Assembly (NCBI GenBank): GCA_964501655.1
Contig: CAZCTN010000014.1
Location: 1 to 64,000 of the forward strand
Direction: 5' to 3'
Source: JAAYJK01 sp964501655
Lineage (GTDB): Bacteria > Bacillota > Syntrophomonadia > Syntrophomonadales > Syntrophomonadaceae
Length of the DNA stretch: 64,000 nucleotides
Shown here piece by piece: positions 8,959 to 16,640 of this stretch (its first letter is position 1; each line of letters opens with the position of its first letter). The notes below the pieces were generated by a model that ran no database searches, was not told where the DNA came from, and saw only the letters and a list, made by a program, of their open reading frames with translations. Made by a program: the position numbers and the translations under genes.

Positions 8959-8987
8959 TTGTAAATACCTAACCGCCTTGTTATAAT
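8959..8987 (+). promoter_or_regulatory. Sigma-A promoter of typA
   Basis: TTGTAA at 8959-8964 and TATAAT at 8982-8987, 17-base spacer, about 65 bases before the typA start. Confidence 0.7.
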
Positions 8988-9053
8988 TGCTACGTTGCCC
9001 AGATAACAGGGTCAAACTGAATGCTAATTGATATAAGATGGAGAGAAGAATAT

Positions 9054-10880
9054 ATGACTAAAAAATCACTGCGTAATATTGCCATAATTGCCCATGTTGA
9101 TCATGGAAAAACCACCCTGGTGGATCAACTGCTGAAGCAATCCGGCTATTTTAGAGTTAACCAGTCGGTGCCGGAGCGGGTGATGGATAGCAACGACCTG
9201 GAACGGGAGCGGGGAATCACTATCTTATCAAAGAATACCAGTATCATTTACCAGGATACCAAAATAAATATTGTTGATACTCCGGGCCATGCAGATTTTG
9301 GCGGTGAGGTAGAAAGAATCGTAAAAATGGTAGATGGAGTTTTGCTCCTGGTAGATGCCTACGAGGGCCCCATGCCGCAGACTCGTTTTGTGCTGAAAAA
9401 AGCCTTGCAGGCAGGCTTGAAACCACTGGTGGTTATAAATAAAATAGACCGGCAGGGGGTAAGTATCGATAAAGTAAGGGATGAGTTACTGGATCTCTTC
9501 ATTGATCTGGAAGCGGACGAAGATCAGCTGGATTTCCCGGTGATAATGACTTCAGCCCGGGATGGATATGCCAAGAGGCACCTGGATGAAGAATCAGACA
9601 ATATGAAACCGTTGATGGATGCTATACTGGAGCACATTCCGGCTCCGGAGGGTTTTGCCCAGGGAGAACTGCAGATGGGCATCTCCTCGATCACCTATGA
9701 CCCTTATGTAGGTCGGATTGGGATTGGGAAAATATCCCGGGGGAGTATCAAGAAAGGGCAGGAGTGTGTGCTGTGCAGTTCTGTTTCGGATGAGCAACGG
9801 GTCAATAAGATAGGTGTCATTTATACCTTCGAAGGATTGCAGCGATGTGAGGCGGAAGAAGCAAAGGCCGGAGAAATTATTGCTATCGCCGGGATTGAAA
9901 ACATCAGTATAGGAGATACCATATGTTCCTCCCAGGATATAACTCCCCTGGATTTCGTCAAGATAGATGAACCCACTATTTCCATGAATTTTGTAGTCAA
10001 TGACAGCCCTATGGCCGGATTGGAGGGCAGGTATTTGACCAGCCGTCATCTAAGGGATCGCCTTATGAGAGAACTGCTGTCCAATGTTTCATTGCGAGTA
10101 GAAGAATTGAGCCCGGACACCTTCAAAGTTTCGGGTCGGGGAGAACTTCATCTTTCCATCTTGATCGAAACTATGCGGCGGCAGGGCTATGAATTCGCCG
10201 TTACCCGTCCCGAGGTTATCCTTAAGCATGAAGAGGGAGCGGTTTGGGAGCCGGTAGAGGACTTATATGTGGAGGTGCCCGAACTGTATGTAGGTGCGGT
10301 GATCGAGAAAGTAAGCAGCCGTCGGGGCGAGCTGTTGAATATGGTTAATTCCAACAGCGGCACGGTTAAGCTGGAGTTTAAGATACCATCCCGAGGGTTG
10401 ATCGGACTGCGCTCCGAATTACTGACTGATACTCGGGGAAATGGTATAATGCATCATGTCTTTTCTGCTTATGCTCCCTATAGGGGAGAGATTGCCGGGC
10501 GTACACGAGGATCTCTGGTGGCATCAGAAAGCGGAACTTCAGTAGCCTATGGTTTGTATAATGCTCAGGATAGAGGTATTCTCTTCCTGGGGCCGGGAAC
10601 CGAAGTATATGAGGGTATGATTGTAGGCGAAAACAGCCGCAAAGAAGATATCACTATCAATGTGTGCAAGAAAAAGCATTTGACCAATACCCGCTCGTCA
10701 GGAGCAGATGAGGCTCTGCGCCTGGTTCCGCCGGTGCTCATGAGTTTGGAGCAGTGTCTGGAGTTCATTGCTGATGATGAGTTGCTGGAAGTAACCCCTG
10801 CTTCGCTGCGCTTGCGCAAAATGACTTTGGACAAGGTAAAACGCGAGCGGGCAGCCAAGAATAAAATCCAAGCGGGATGA
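9054..10880 (+). CDS. typA: Ribosome-associated translational GTPase TypA/BipA
   Basis: 608 residues from the ATG at 9054, the usual TypA length. It is an EF-G-like GTPase that binds the ribosome and is needed for 50S assembly and stress growth. The G domain shows G1 AHVDHGKTT, G3 DTPGHADFGG, G4 NKIDR, and the switch-region phrase ERERGITI; then come EF-Tu domain II-like (residues about 205-290), EF-G domain III and V-like parts, and the TypA-specific C-terminal domain (PSRGLIGLRSE, RGNGIMHH, GRTRGSL). An ATG-less extension to 9021 is possible, but the 9054 ATG has GGAGAG ahead of it and begins MTKKSLRNIAI as in the family. Confidence 0.96.
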   Translation: MTKKSLRNIAIIAHVDHGKTTLVDQLLKQSGYFRVNQSVPERVMDSNDLERERGITILSKNTSIIYQDTKINIVDTPGHADFGGEVERIVKMVDGVLLLVDAYEGPMPQTRFVLKKALQAGLKPLVVINKIDRQGVSIDKVRDELLDLFIDLEADEDQLDFPVIMTSARDGYAKRHLDEESDNMKPLMDAILEHIPAPEGFAQGELQMGISSITYDPYVGRIGIGKISRGSIKKGQECVLCSSVSDEQRVNKIGVIYTFEGLQRCEAEEAKAGEIIAIAGIENISIGDTICSSQDITPLDFVKIDEPTISMNFVVNDSPMAGLEGRYLTSRHLRDRLMRELLSNVSLRVEELSPDTFKVSGRGELHLSILIETMRRQGYEFAVTRPEVILKHEEGAVWEPVEDLYVEVPELYVGAVIEKVSSRRGELLNMVNSNSGTVKLEFKIPSRGLIGLRSELLTDTRGNGIMHHVFSAYAPYRGEIAGRTRGSLVASESGTSVAYGLYNAQDRGILFLGPGTEVYEGMIVGENSRKEDITINVCKKKHLTNTRSSGADEALRLVPPVLMSLEQCLEFIADDELLEVTPASLRLRKMTLDKVKRERAAKNKIQAG

Positions 10881-11070
10881 GCCATCAAGGATTAAGGCTA
10901 TTATATTATCTTTCCTTAGTCAGTCCTCATACCAATTCCTACTTGGCATCTTTTTACTTCTGGGGTACTGTCACTTTATTTGCCAGTACCCGGTGCCAGG
11001 CTACTTTAAATATCCAGAAAAATCAAAAGGGTTTAGCGTTCTTCAACCCTAAACCCTGTCGATAGACAAT

Positions 11071-11376
11071 TTATCTGTAGCTGTTGGCCCGTCTAGCCTG
11101 GAAACAGTCTCTGCAGTAAACTGGTCTGTCTCCGGTCGGCTCAAATGGTACGGTGGTCTCTTGACCGCAGGCAGCGCAAACGGTGCTAAACATCTGGCGA
11201 TCTTCTCTGCCGCGTGAGTTACCGAAACTGTTGCGCTGTTGCTTGCGTGCTCTTCTGCACGACGGACAACGGCCAGGTTCATTTTCAAAGCCTTTTTCTG
11301 CATAAAATGCTTGCTCGGATGCTGAGAATATGAATTCATTCCCGCAATCTTTACACACTAAATACTTGTCTTCCAT
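11071..11376 (-). CDS. Zinc-ribbon domain protein
   Basis: 101 residues with four CxxC pairs: CKDCG near residue 8, CPSCRRARK near 37, CAACG near 68 and CRDC near 88. The first two pairs match the probable-zinc-ribbon (zf-trcl) domain found in short Firmicute proteins, and the second pair forms another ribbon, as in the CxxC-x-CxxC proteins often linked to nucleic-acid binding. RKQQRNSF in the linker is basic. ATG start behind GGGAG. Function unknown. Confidence 0.7.
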   Translation of the reverse strand: MEDKYLVCKDCGNEFIFSASEQAFYAEKGFENEPGRCPSCRRARKQQRNSFGNSRGREDRQMFSTVCAACGQETTVPFEPTGDRPVYCRDCFQARRANSYR

Positions 11377-11637
11377 GAAATAGTCAACTCCCTTCAGGTA
11401 TTACTCTTGGACCTTCGTTACCCGAAAAGGAGTAAGCGTCAAGAACAAGGCACTAAAATCATAATCCAATCAGCTGACATTGTCAAGTCAAAGCGTCGGA
11501 AAAGGGCTAGGAAATGACAGAAAAATAACCCGGCAGGCAGTGAGCGGATAACTGACAACCTAATCCGGGTTCTATTCCTCTGCCTCGCTGCAGCGGTGGG
11601 TTTAAATTGCTCCATAGTTTCTTCCGAAGCCTTATAG

Positions 11638-12504
11638 TTATTTGCTCCTGGGGTAAATCAATAATTTCTCCCCGCCTGCCCCCCAGCAGAGTACTCGTGC
11701 GTATTCAGCCGCCTCGGAAGCCGAGAGAGCCAGAGCTTCTCCCGGGTATCCCTGTGGCTGAAGAGAGTGCCAGGGGCCGGCATCAAAGAAAATGGCATCG
11801 GCATGATTTTCGAAACTCAGCTGTATTTTTACCTTCACCCGGTTGGAACTGGAGGTATTTAGGATCATAAAAGTTGCTATTTTCCGGGGGCCCAGGGCAA
11901 TCGGACCGGATTCTATAATAGAGGTGGCCGGAGGGGCAGGTATTATCAATTCCTGCTTATCTGCTATTTCCAACACTCCATCGATAAACTTAACCGCCAG
12001 TTGGGGCCAGGCATCGCTATTCTGGTACCTGCTGCTCCTGAAGGCCAGCAAATTGTTTTGCTCTTCGCAGCCGACCAGCAGCAGACCATTATTAGCTATA
12101 GAGCCGTCATACCACCCTCTGACCAAATTACTGACATCAATGGAGTGAATACCGGGTATGGAATTGGATTCAAAGGCAATTGACCCGTCCAGGGATGCAC
12201 TCAAAGGAGGTTGGTTCATCCAACTGCTGGCATATTCCATCCACCTGTTAAGTAATCGATGGACACTTACATTTACTATCCCGGATTGGACCTCGTTTCT
12301 GTACAGGCTCAGGAGGAGATCCGCTTTTTCAATAGTACATCCTGGGGGTATGCTGCTCAAGTCGAACTGCAGCAAGGATCTATAACCATCTCCGGTTTGC
12401 TGATATTGGCTGACAAACAAAGCCTGACTGGAAGAAAAGTTGTGATCCGGGTACCAGTTCGAAATATAAGTGTTCTTACAGGCCAGGAAGGTGATGGACG
12501 GCAC
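11638..12504 (-). CDS. DNRLRE-domain protein, second copy
   Basis: 288 residues from a GTG start at 12504, chosen because AAGGAG lies 9 bases upstream; an ATG nine codons earlier has no spacing for it. Residues 1-170 are the DNRLRE domain (PSITFLACKNTYISNWYPD, LLQFDLSSIP, SSWMNQPP, WPQLAVKF). Residues 190-285 form a second beta-rich domain (KIATFMILNTSS, FDAGPWHSLQP, ARVLCWG) like the C-terminal domain often fused to DNRLRE in Clostridia. There is no signal peptide. A sigma-K-like promoter lies directly upstream. It diverges from the DUF4489 gene at 12733, which also has a sigma-K-like site. Confidence 0.8.
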   Translation of the reverse strand: MPSITFLACKNTYISNWYPDHNFSSSQALFVSQYQQTGDGYRSLLQFDLSSIPPGCTIEKADLLLSLYRNEVQSGIVNVSVHRLLNRWMEYASSWMNQPPLSASLDGSIAFESNSIPGIHSIDVSNLVRGWYDGSIANNGLLLVGCEEQNNLLAFRSSRYQNSDAWPQLAVKFIDGVLEIADKQELIIPAPPATSIIESGPIALGPRKIATFMILNTSSSNRVKVKIQLSFENHADAIFFDAGPWHSLQPQGYPGEALALSASEAAEYARVLCWGAGGEKLLIYPRSK

Positions 12505-12537
12505 TGCGATCATCTCCTTAAAGACATACATTTAATA

Positions 12538-12566
12538 TAAAATATTACAAAAGAGGAAGGAATGTT
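12538..12566 (-). promoter_or_regulatory. Sigma-K-like promoter for DNRLRE gene
   Basis: On the minus strand AAC (12564-12566), 17 bases, then AATATTTTA (12538-12546). One mismatch from CATAnnnTA. It lies about 35 bases from the GTG start at 12504. Confidence 0.45.
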
Positions 12567-12620
12567 CATCATTTAGGCCTGGAAGACGCCCAATAGGCTA
12601 GAAATATTATGGTAAACAGT

Positions 12621-12648
12621 AACAAATTTTGCAATAAAGCATAAATTA
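12621..12648 (+). promoter_or_regulatory. Sigma-K-like promoter for DUF4489 gene
   Basis: AAC at 12621-12623, 16 bases, then CATAAATTA at 12640-12648: a full match to the AC-N16/17-CATAnnnTA consensus of mother-cell sigma-K. Confidence 0.5.
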
Positions 12649-12732
12649 TTGTAGGAACTGGCAATAAACACAAACAAAACTAGTAATATTCAATGCTGAT
12701 GGTAAAACCACAAAAATTAGGAGGTATCATTT

Positions 12733-13341
12733 ATGTCACATTACAAAATACCGGAAGAAGATAAACCGGCAGCTGTCTTTCCTCATAGCGGTACAGTCGT
12801 TATGAACTGCGGGACCGGAAGCGGACTGGCCCTGCCGGTTGAAAAAAGAGGCGGGAAGTGCGTCAGTCAGCCCTCCCTGGTAGCCGGGACGGTAAGCCTT
12901 AACAGCCGGGGCTTGATTTGTCCCACGATTAAAGTCGACTTTTCCAGTATGATTAATTTCAAGGTCGAGAGCAGAGAAGGAGAATACCTGATTCGGCTGA
13001 TTTTCCAATTGAGCAGGGCCTGTGACGGCGGGCAGAAGATTCCCCTGGGCACCTGGGTCTATGAAAAGGAAGTAGATATAGAACGCCGCAGGAAATTCCC
13101 GGTCAATAACGTAGCACCGGCTCAGGCTTCCGGCCCTGGCCCTTCTATTTGTCGTAGGGATGTGGATATGGAATTCAAGGAGTCTTTTGGTTTTACCTGG
13201 TGCGGGTGCTGTGATTGCCCCGATTGCTGCCAGTATATTGTAGAGATAATAGATATTGATACTGATGACATCAGCTGTTTATCTCTTACCAATGTGGGAA
13301 TCAATGCAATAGCTTCCGGTGCCTGTCCTGCTCGCTGCTAA
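12733..13341 (+). CDS. DUF4489 protein
   Basis: 202 residues. It matches the DUF4489 family of Clostridia: an N-terminal segment (residues 25-45, VVMNCGTGSG), a beta-rich core (ICPTIKVDFSSMINF, LIRLIFQLSRACDG), a WVYEKEVD strand, and a cysteine cluster CGCCDCPDCCQY near residue 157, ending in CPARC. No signal peptide. ATG start behind TAGGAGG. A second family member is at 15937. The function of the family is unknown; cysteine-rich clusters are common in spore-coat proteins. It diverges from the DNRLRE gene at 12504, has a sigma-K-like promoter, and ends in a terminator. Confidence 0.8.
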   Translation: MSHYKIPEEDKPAAVFPHSGTVVMNCGTGSGLALPVEKRGGKCVSQPSLVAGTVSLNSRGLICPTIKVDFSSMINFKVESREGEYLIRLIFQLSRACDGGQKIPLGTWVYEKEVDIERRRKFPVNNVAPAQASGPGPSICRRDVDMEFKESFGFTWCGCCDCPDCCQYIVEIIDIDTDDISCLSLTNVGINAIASGACPARC

Positions 13342-13384
13342 ATCAGCATAAAAAGCGCCTGATCTTCAAGAAAAGCGCAGGAGA

Positions 13385-13419
13385 AGCAACCCGCAGAGAT
13401 GTTTTGCGGGTTGCTTTTT
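13385..13419 (+). terminator. Intrinsic terminator after DUF4489 gene
   Basis: AGCAACCCGCA pairs perfectly with TGCGGGTTGCT around a 9-base loop, followed by TTTT. Confidence 0.9.
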
Positions 13420-13583
13420 GGGTATATATCAACCGACTGTAATTGGTGTATTTCATGACTATCCTCAGATAATAAATAAATTAAACTGCTTATAGTCAGA
13501 TTTTGTGATAGAATATATCCTAGTGAAAAAATATCTTGGTATCTAGTACAAGCTTAATAACATGAAACAGGAGAGTAGTTAAG

Positions 13584-14072
13584 TTGAGAGGAGATCACAT
13601 CAGGGTTTTTCGGTACTTCTATTACCATCATGCAATCGATATGGGGGATGGGACCTGTATACATTTTACCGGAGAACCTTTTAAAAAGTTTGATTCATAT
13701 ATTCGCAGGACAAACATGGATGTGTTTCTAAAAGGCGGAACCAAAAAGGCAGTTGCCTACCATGACTGCAAAGATCCGGATGAAGTAGTTAACACCGCCT
13801 TATCCTACGTTGGAATGGCTGGCTATCATTTACTATGGAATAACTGTTATCGTTTTGCCCGTTACTGTAAAACCGGTATACCCATGCCCATGAAATTTCA
13901 TGAACTCAATCAAAAAGCCGCTTCGGTTACCGGGTTTAGCCCCCTGATGGTAGGACCATCCCGGTGCCAACCTGAAATGAGTGTCAGCACCTTAAGCGCC
14001 CAGCTGTACATGGCTATCGAGAGCATTAAGAACCTGAACCGGTCGTTAACCCATAAAATATTCAAAAAGTAA
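13584..14072 (+). CDS. LRAT-like (NlpC/P60 superfamily) protein
   Basis: 162 residues. It fits the lecithin:retinol acyltransferase-like fold: GDHIRVFRYFYYHHAID near the N-terminus supplies the catalytic His, and NNCYRFARYCKTG near residue 91 supplies the Cys of the NC motif. Bacterial LRAT-like proteins are papain-like acyltransferases or hydrolases with mostly unknown substrates. The TTG at 13584 is the start, since the conserved GDHIRV follows at once and CAGGAG lies upstream. No signal peptide. It sits between two DUF4489 genes in the accessory region. A terminator follows at 14148-14186. Confidence 0.75.
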   Translation: MRGDHIRVFRYFYYHHAIDMGDGTCIHFTGEPFKKFDSYIRRTNMDVFLKGGTKKAVAYHDCKDPDEVVNTALSYVGMAGYHLLWNNCYRFARYCKTGIPMPMKFHELNQKAASVTGFSPLMVGPSRCQPEMSVSTLSAQLYMAIESIKNLNRSLTHKIFKK

Positions 14073-14147
14073 AATATGGGATAAGAGCAAAGTTTTCTGT
14101 TGGGGTCCTTCATCACCGGGAAATTATCCTCTTGTCCCATAAAATAA

Positions 14148-14186
14148 ACCGGTAGCGAAGCTGTATGAGTTAGCTATCGGTTTTTA
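14148..14186 (+). terminator. Terminator after LRAT-like gene
   Basis: ACCGGTAGC pairs with GCTATCGGT (one G-T pair) followed by TTTTT. Confidence 0.75.
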
Positions 14187-14413
14187 ATTGTGAATTTGCA
14201 GGTGGGCCCTTGGGCTTATACATTAAATACGCTTATTTTAGCCTTTTGACATTTCTGGCACTCTTTCCGGGTTATCATCTGAGGTGAGTATATCAAGTAA
14301 CACGTGCCGAAGTCAGAGCCAGGGATAGCTTGCGCGAATCAGTCTGAAAAGGCGAATAAAATGATTCGTCCGCAGATAACCGGTATTGCTGCAGCGTCAA
14401 GAAGTGAAGGAGA

Positions 14414-14443
14414 TTGACACCAAGCTTAAAACTATTGTACAAT
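14414..14443 (+). promoter_or_regulatory. Sigma-A promoter of tRNA-Leu
   Basis: TTGACA at 14414-14419 and TACAAT at 14438-14443, 18-base spacer, 31 bases before the tRNA. Confidence 0.7.
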
Positions 14444-14474
14444 AACCTGTGTTGGGAACGACAACACTACTTGT

Positions 14475-14559
14475 GTCGGAGTGGTGGAACCGGCAGACAC
14501 GTACGTTTGAGGGGCGTATCCGTAACTGGGTGCGGGTTCAAGTCCCGCCTCCGACACCA
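14475..14559 (+). tRNA. tRNA-Leu (GAG)
   Basis: 85 bases including encoded CCA. Acceptor stem GTCGGAG/CTCCGAC; anticodon stem TACGT/GCGTA with loop TTGAGGG, giving anticodon GAG; a variable arm typical of a class II tRNA; T-arm GCGGG-TTCAAGT-CCCGC. It reads CTC and CTT leucine codons. Confidence 0.95.
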
Positions 14560-14612
14560 TGATTAGGCGCACCAGGCAACTGGATTCTTAATAAAAGACC
14601 GTTAGGTAAGAT

Positions 14613-14648
14613 AGTGGCTGAGATAATGTTTTCAGCTACTATTTTTAT
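14613..14648 (+). terminator. Terminator after tRNA-Leu
   Basis: AGTGGCTGA pairs with TTCAGCTACT (one wobble pair), then ATTTTTAT. A second hairpin follows at 14677-14700. Confidence 0.65.
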
Positions 14649-14676
14649 GCGCCAATGCCAAGGCGTATAAAGAAAA

Positions 14677-14700
14677 GCCGGCTTTGGCCGGCCTTTTTTT
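14677..14700 (+). terminator. Second terminator hairpin, GCCGGC stem
   Basis: GCCGGC-TTTG-GCCGGC followed by CTTTTTTT. It lies between the tRNA and the convergent aldolase gene. Confidence 0.8.
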
Positions 14701-14812
14701 ATTTATCGGCTAGGCTTACTTCTAGATTCATCTCTGATAATCCCAAATTGTCAGTTATTGTACCTGCCACTAAGACAGATTCCGATGGAATCTCAGCAAT
14801 TATGAGATCTTT

Positions 14813-15490
14813 TTATGATTGCCTTTTTCGTTCTATTTCCTGGTCCTGTTTTTCATAGAGCATCTTACATAAACGGGCAACAACTGAATCGGACAACTTG
14901 GTGATTGGGCGTCCACTTGTAAGAGCATAATAATAGGTGCGAGCAATCTTTTCCAGAAGCTCTACATTGCGATAGGCATTTTCAATTGACATCCCCAGGC
15001 TGAGTGCTCCATGGTTTTGAATAATATAACAGTTGCAGCGGTTACTCAAGCGGGAGGACATGTTCTGCGATAACTGATGACTGCCGGACAGGGCATAAGG
15101 GATGATATCAATAATATGCCCGGCATTTAAGGTTACTTCATCAAAAAGAGATGGAATGGGTTCATTGATTAAAGCGAATATGCTGGCATATACTTGATGA
15201 GTATGAATGATGGCATTCACATCACGTCGCTGTTTATAAATTTCTATATGCATTTCAGTTTCCAGGGAAGGCTTATATTTTCCCTCCAGAATATTCATTT
15301 CAAAGTCTACTATGCAGATGTCATCGACGTGAATACCAAAGTAGTCCATGCTGGTTGGAGTTATCGCAATAACATTTTCTCCTTCGATCAATATGGATAT
15401 ATTGCCGCCGGTGCCGATAGTGTAGCCTTTCTGCGATAGACGCTGGCTGTATTGTAAAACTGATTCTTTGTAAGCTTGATACTTACTCAA
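14813..15490 (-). CDS. Class II aldolase/adducin family protein
   Basis: 225 residues, similar to L-fuculose- and L-ribulose-phosphate aldolases/epimerases. The phosphate-binding loop GTGGNIS is near residue 28, the acid/base Glu in SLETEMHIEIY near 77, zinc-binding His in IHTHQVYA near 95, and a third His in IQNHGALS near 155. It cleaves or epimerises a sugar phosphate via a zinc enediolate; the substrate is not evident. A TTG start with GAAGGAAGG upstream. No sugar kinase or isomerase is adjacent, so an alternative role such as methylthioribulose-phosphate dehydratase is possible. Confidence 0.85.
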   Translation of the reverse strand: MSKYQAYKESVLQYSQRLSQKGYTIGTGGNISILIEGENVIAITPTSMDYFGIHVDDICIVDFEMNILEGKYKPSLETEMHIEIYKQRRDVNAIIHTHQVYASIFALINEPIPSLFDEVTLNAGHIIDIIPYALSGSHQLSQNMSSRLSNRCNCYIIQNHGALSLGMSIENAYRNVELLEKIARTYYYALTSGRPITKLSDSVVARLCKMLYEKQDQEIERKRQS

Positions 15491-15614
15491 TTTTGGCCTT
15501 CCTTCTTTCCTTTATTTTTGTCTAAAATCCTTAAGCTTATATTATCATAATAAAAAATGCTTTAAAAACATATATTCCCCAAAACCTCATCGACGAAAAC
15601 AACTAAAAGAGTAA

Positions 15615-15884
15615 TATCATATTTTTTTAAACTACCCAAAGCTCATTTATTACCGGCCGTTTGCTGAATACTGCAGGCGAGAAGATGTCCCCCGCTTTCT
15701 TGAAGCGGTTGGGCTTTCCTATCAACAAAACCGGCGGCAGGTTCTAGTCTCGCTTCGGAAATGGGTTGAACTGCTTGGTAAGCTTCTCCATTGGCAGTCT
15801 GCGGTTCTTTGCCGGGATAACCAACTTAGCTATATATTAACTTTTGAAGAACTATCTGGAACCTTCTGGTGTATAAAAGAATAG
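15615..15884 (+). pseudogene. Possible gene remnant without start codon
   Basis: An 89-codon open frame bounded by TAA at 15612 and TAG at 15882. The translation includes FAEYCRREDVPRFLEAVGLS and RKWVELLGKLLHWQ. It has no normal start codon and no ribosome site. I recognise no family, and chance is a fair alternative. Confidence 0.2.
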
Positions 15885-15888
15885 TATT
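15860..15888 (+). promoter_or_regulatory. Weak sigma-K-like promoter candidate
   Basis: AAC at 15860-15862, 17 bases, then AATAGTATT at 15880-15888. Two mismatches from CATAnnnTA. It is about 50 bases before the second DUF4489 gene. Confidence 0.3.
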
Positions 15889-15936
15889 TATTATCAAGAA
15901 AAGAGAACTCTTTTTATAAGCAAAGGAGGTAACGAT

Positions 15937-16545
15937 TTGAGAAGGTATGCGCCGGCTGAAGGTGCTAAAAGTGATTGGTGCTCTGAGCAACACAGCGAAG
16001 TCCTGGACAAAAGATTCTGTTACTTTTCCAAACATCCCCAGCCCAAAGGAATATTACTGGAATGTGGGTGTAATCCTCAAGACGCGACATTTGATCCCAA
16101 CCAGCTGGAACCGGAAACAAAGGTATTAGATAGGGTAGTAGTAGATACCACCTGTCTTTTCAGGCCGATGGTAAAGATCGAGTTTTCGAGTTTGGTCTTC
16201 TTTGATGTGGCTCTGGAAACTCCTGATCGGCAAAGGAGTTTTACTCTTATTCTGACCTTTGAATTGATCAGGAAATGTAATGGAATTGAGGATACATTAA
16301 GAGAATGGACATTCCGCCGATTGATTGAATTCATTCCCGTACAGGGTAAAATTATCGAGGATTGGCAGGAAGAGACGCCTTTCACTGTAACTTTCTGTGA
16401 CAGAACTTGTCCGGATTGCTGCACATATGAAATGAGAGTTACTTCGACCAGAATAAATGACCCTTCTACAGCACCAGACTTTGAGGCAGTAAGAGTGACT
16501 AAACCAGACATTAGTGCATTGGCTCAGGGATTATGCGGAGATTAA
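15937..16545 (+). CDS. DUF4489 protein, second copy
   Basis: 202 residues from a TTG start at 15937, 7 bases after AAAGGAGG. It aligns with the protein at 12733: ILLECGCN, the beta core FRPMVKIEFSSLVFFDV, LILTFELIRKCNG, WTFRRLIE, the cysteine motif CPDCCTYEM and a C-terminal LAQGLCGD. Sequence identity with the first copy is low, so this is an old duplication. No signal peptide. Function unknown. A terminator follows. Confidence 0.8.
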   Translation: MRRYAPAEGAKSDWCSEQHSEVLDKRFCYFSKHPQPKGILLECGCNPQDATFDPNQLEPETKVLDRVVVDTTCLFRPMVKIEFSSLVFFDVALETPDRQRSFTLILTFELIRKCNGIEDTLREWTFRRLIEFIPVQGKIIEDWQEETPFTVTFCDRTCPDCCTYEMRVTSTRINDPSTAPDFEAVRVTKPDISALAQGLCGD

Positions 16546-16571
16546 GCTCAAATCCATGAAGTGCCCAAATT

Positions 16572-16598
16572 AACCGCAGAGAGATCTGCGGTTTTCTT
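16572..16598 (+). terminator. Terminator after second DUF4489 gene
   Basis: AACCGCAGA pairs with TCTGCGGTT around GAGA, then TTCTTG. Confidence 0.85.
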
Positions 16599-16640
16599 GT
16601 TTCTGTATAGATCAGAGGTGACAACCATCCGGTTATACGG

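Larger units (their letters stand above)
15491..15936. other. 446-bp intergenic region with start-less open frame
   Basis: It holds an 89-codon frame from 15615 to the stop at 15882-15884 that is protein-like but has no ATG, GTG or TTG, and it holds the weak promoter at 15860-15888. No hairpin stands out. Confidence 0.4.

Noticed and set aside
10877..11065. 62-codon open frame after typA
   Set aside because: Low-complexity translation, no site, overlaps the typA stop.
13460..13583. Sigma-K-like site before the LRAT-like gene
   Set aside because: AC to AATAAATTA spacing is 15, and the other candidate (AAC to GATAGAATA) is 20.
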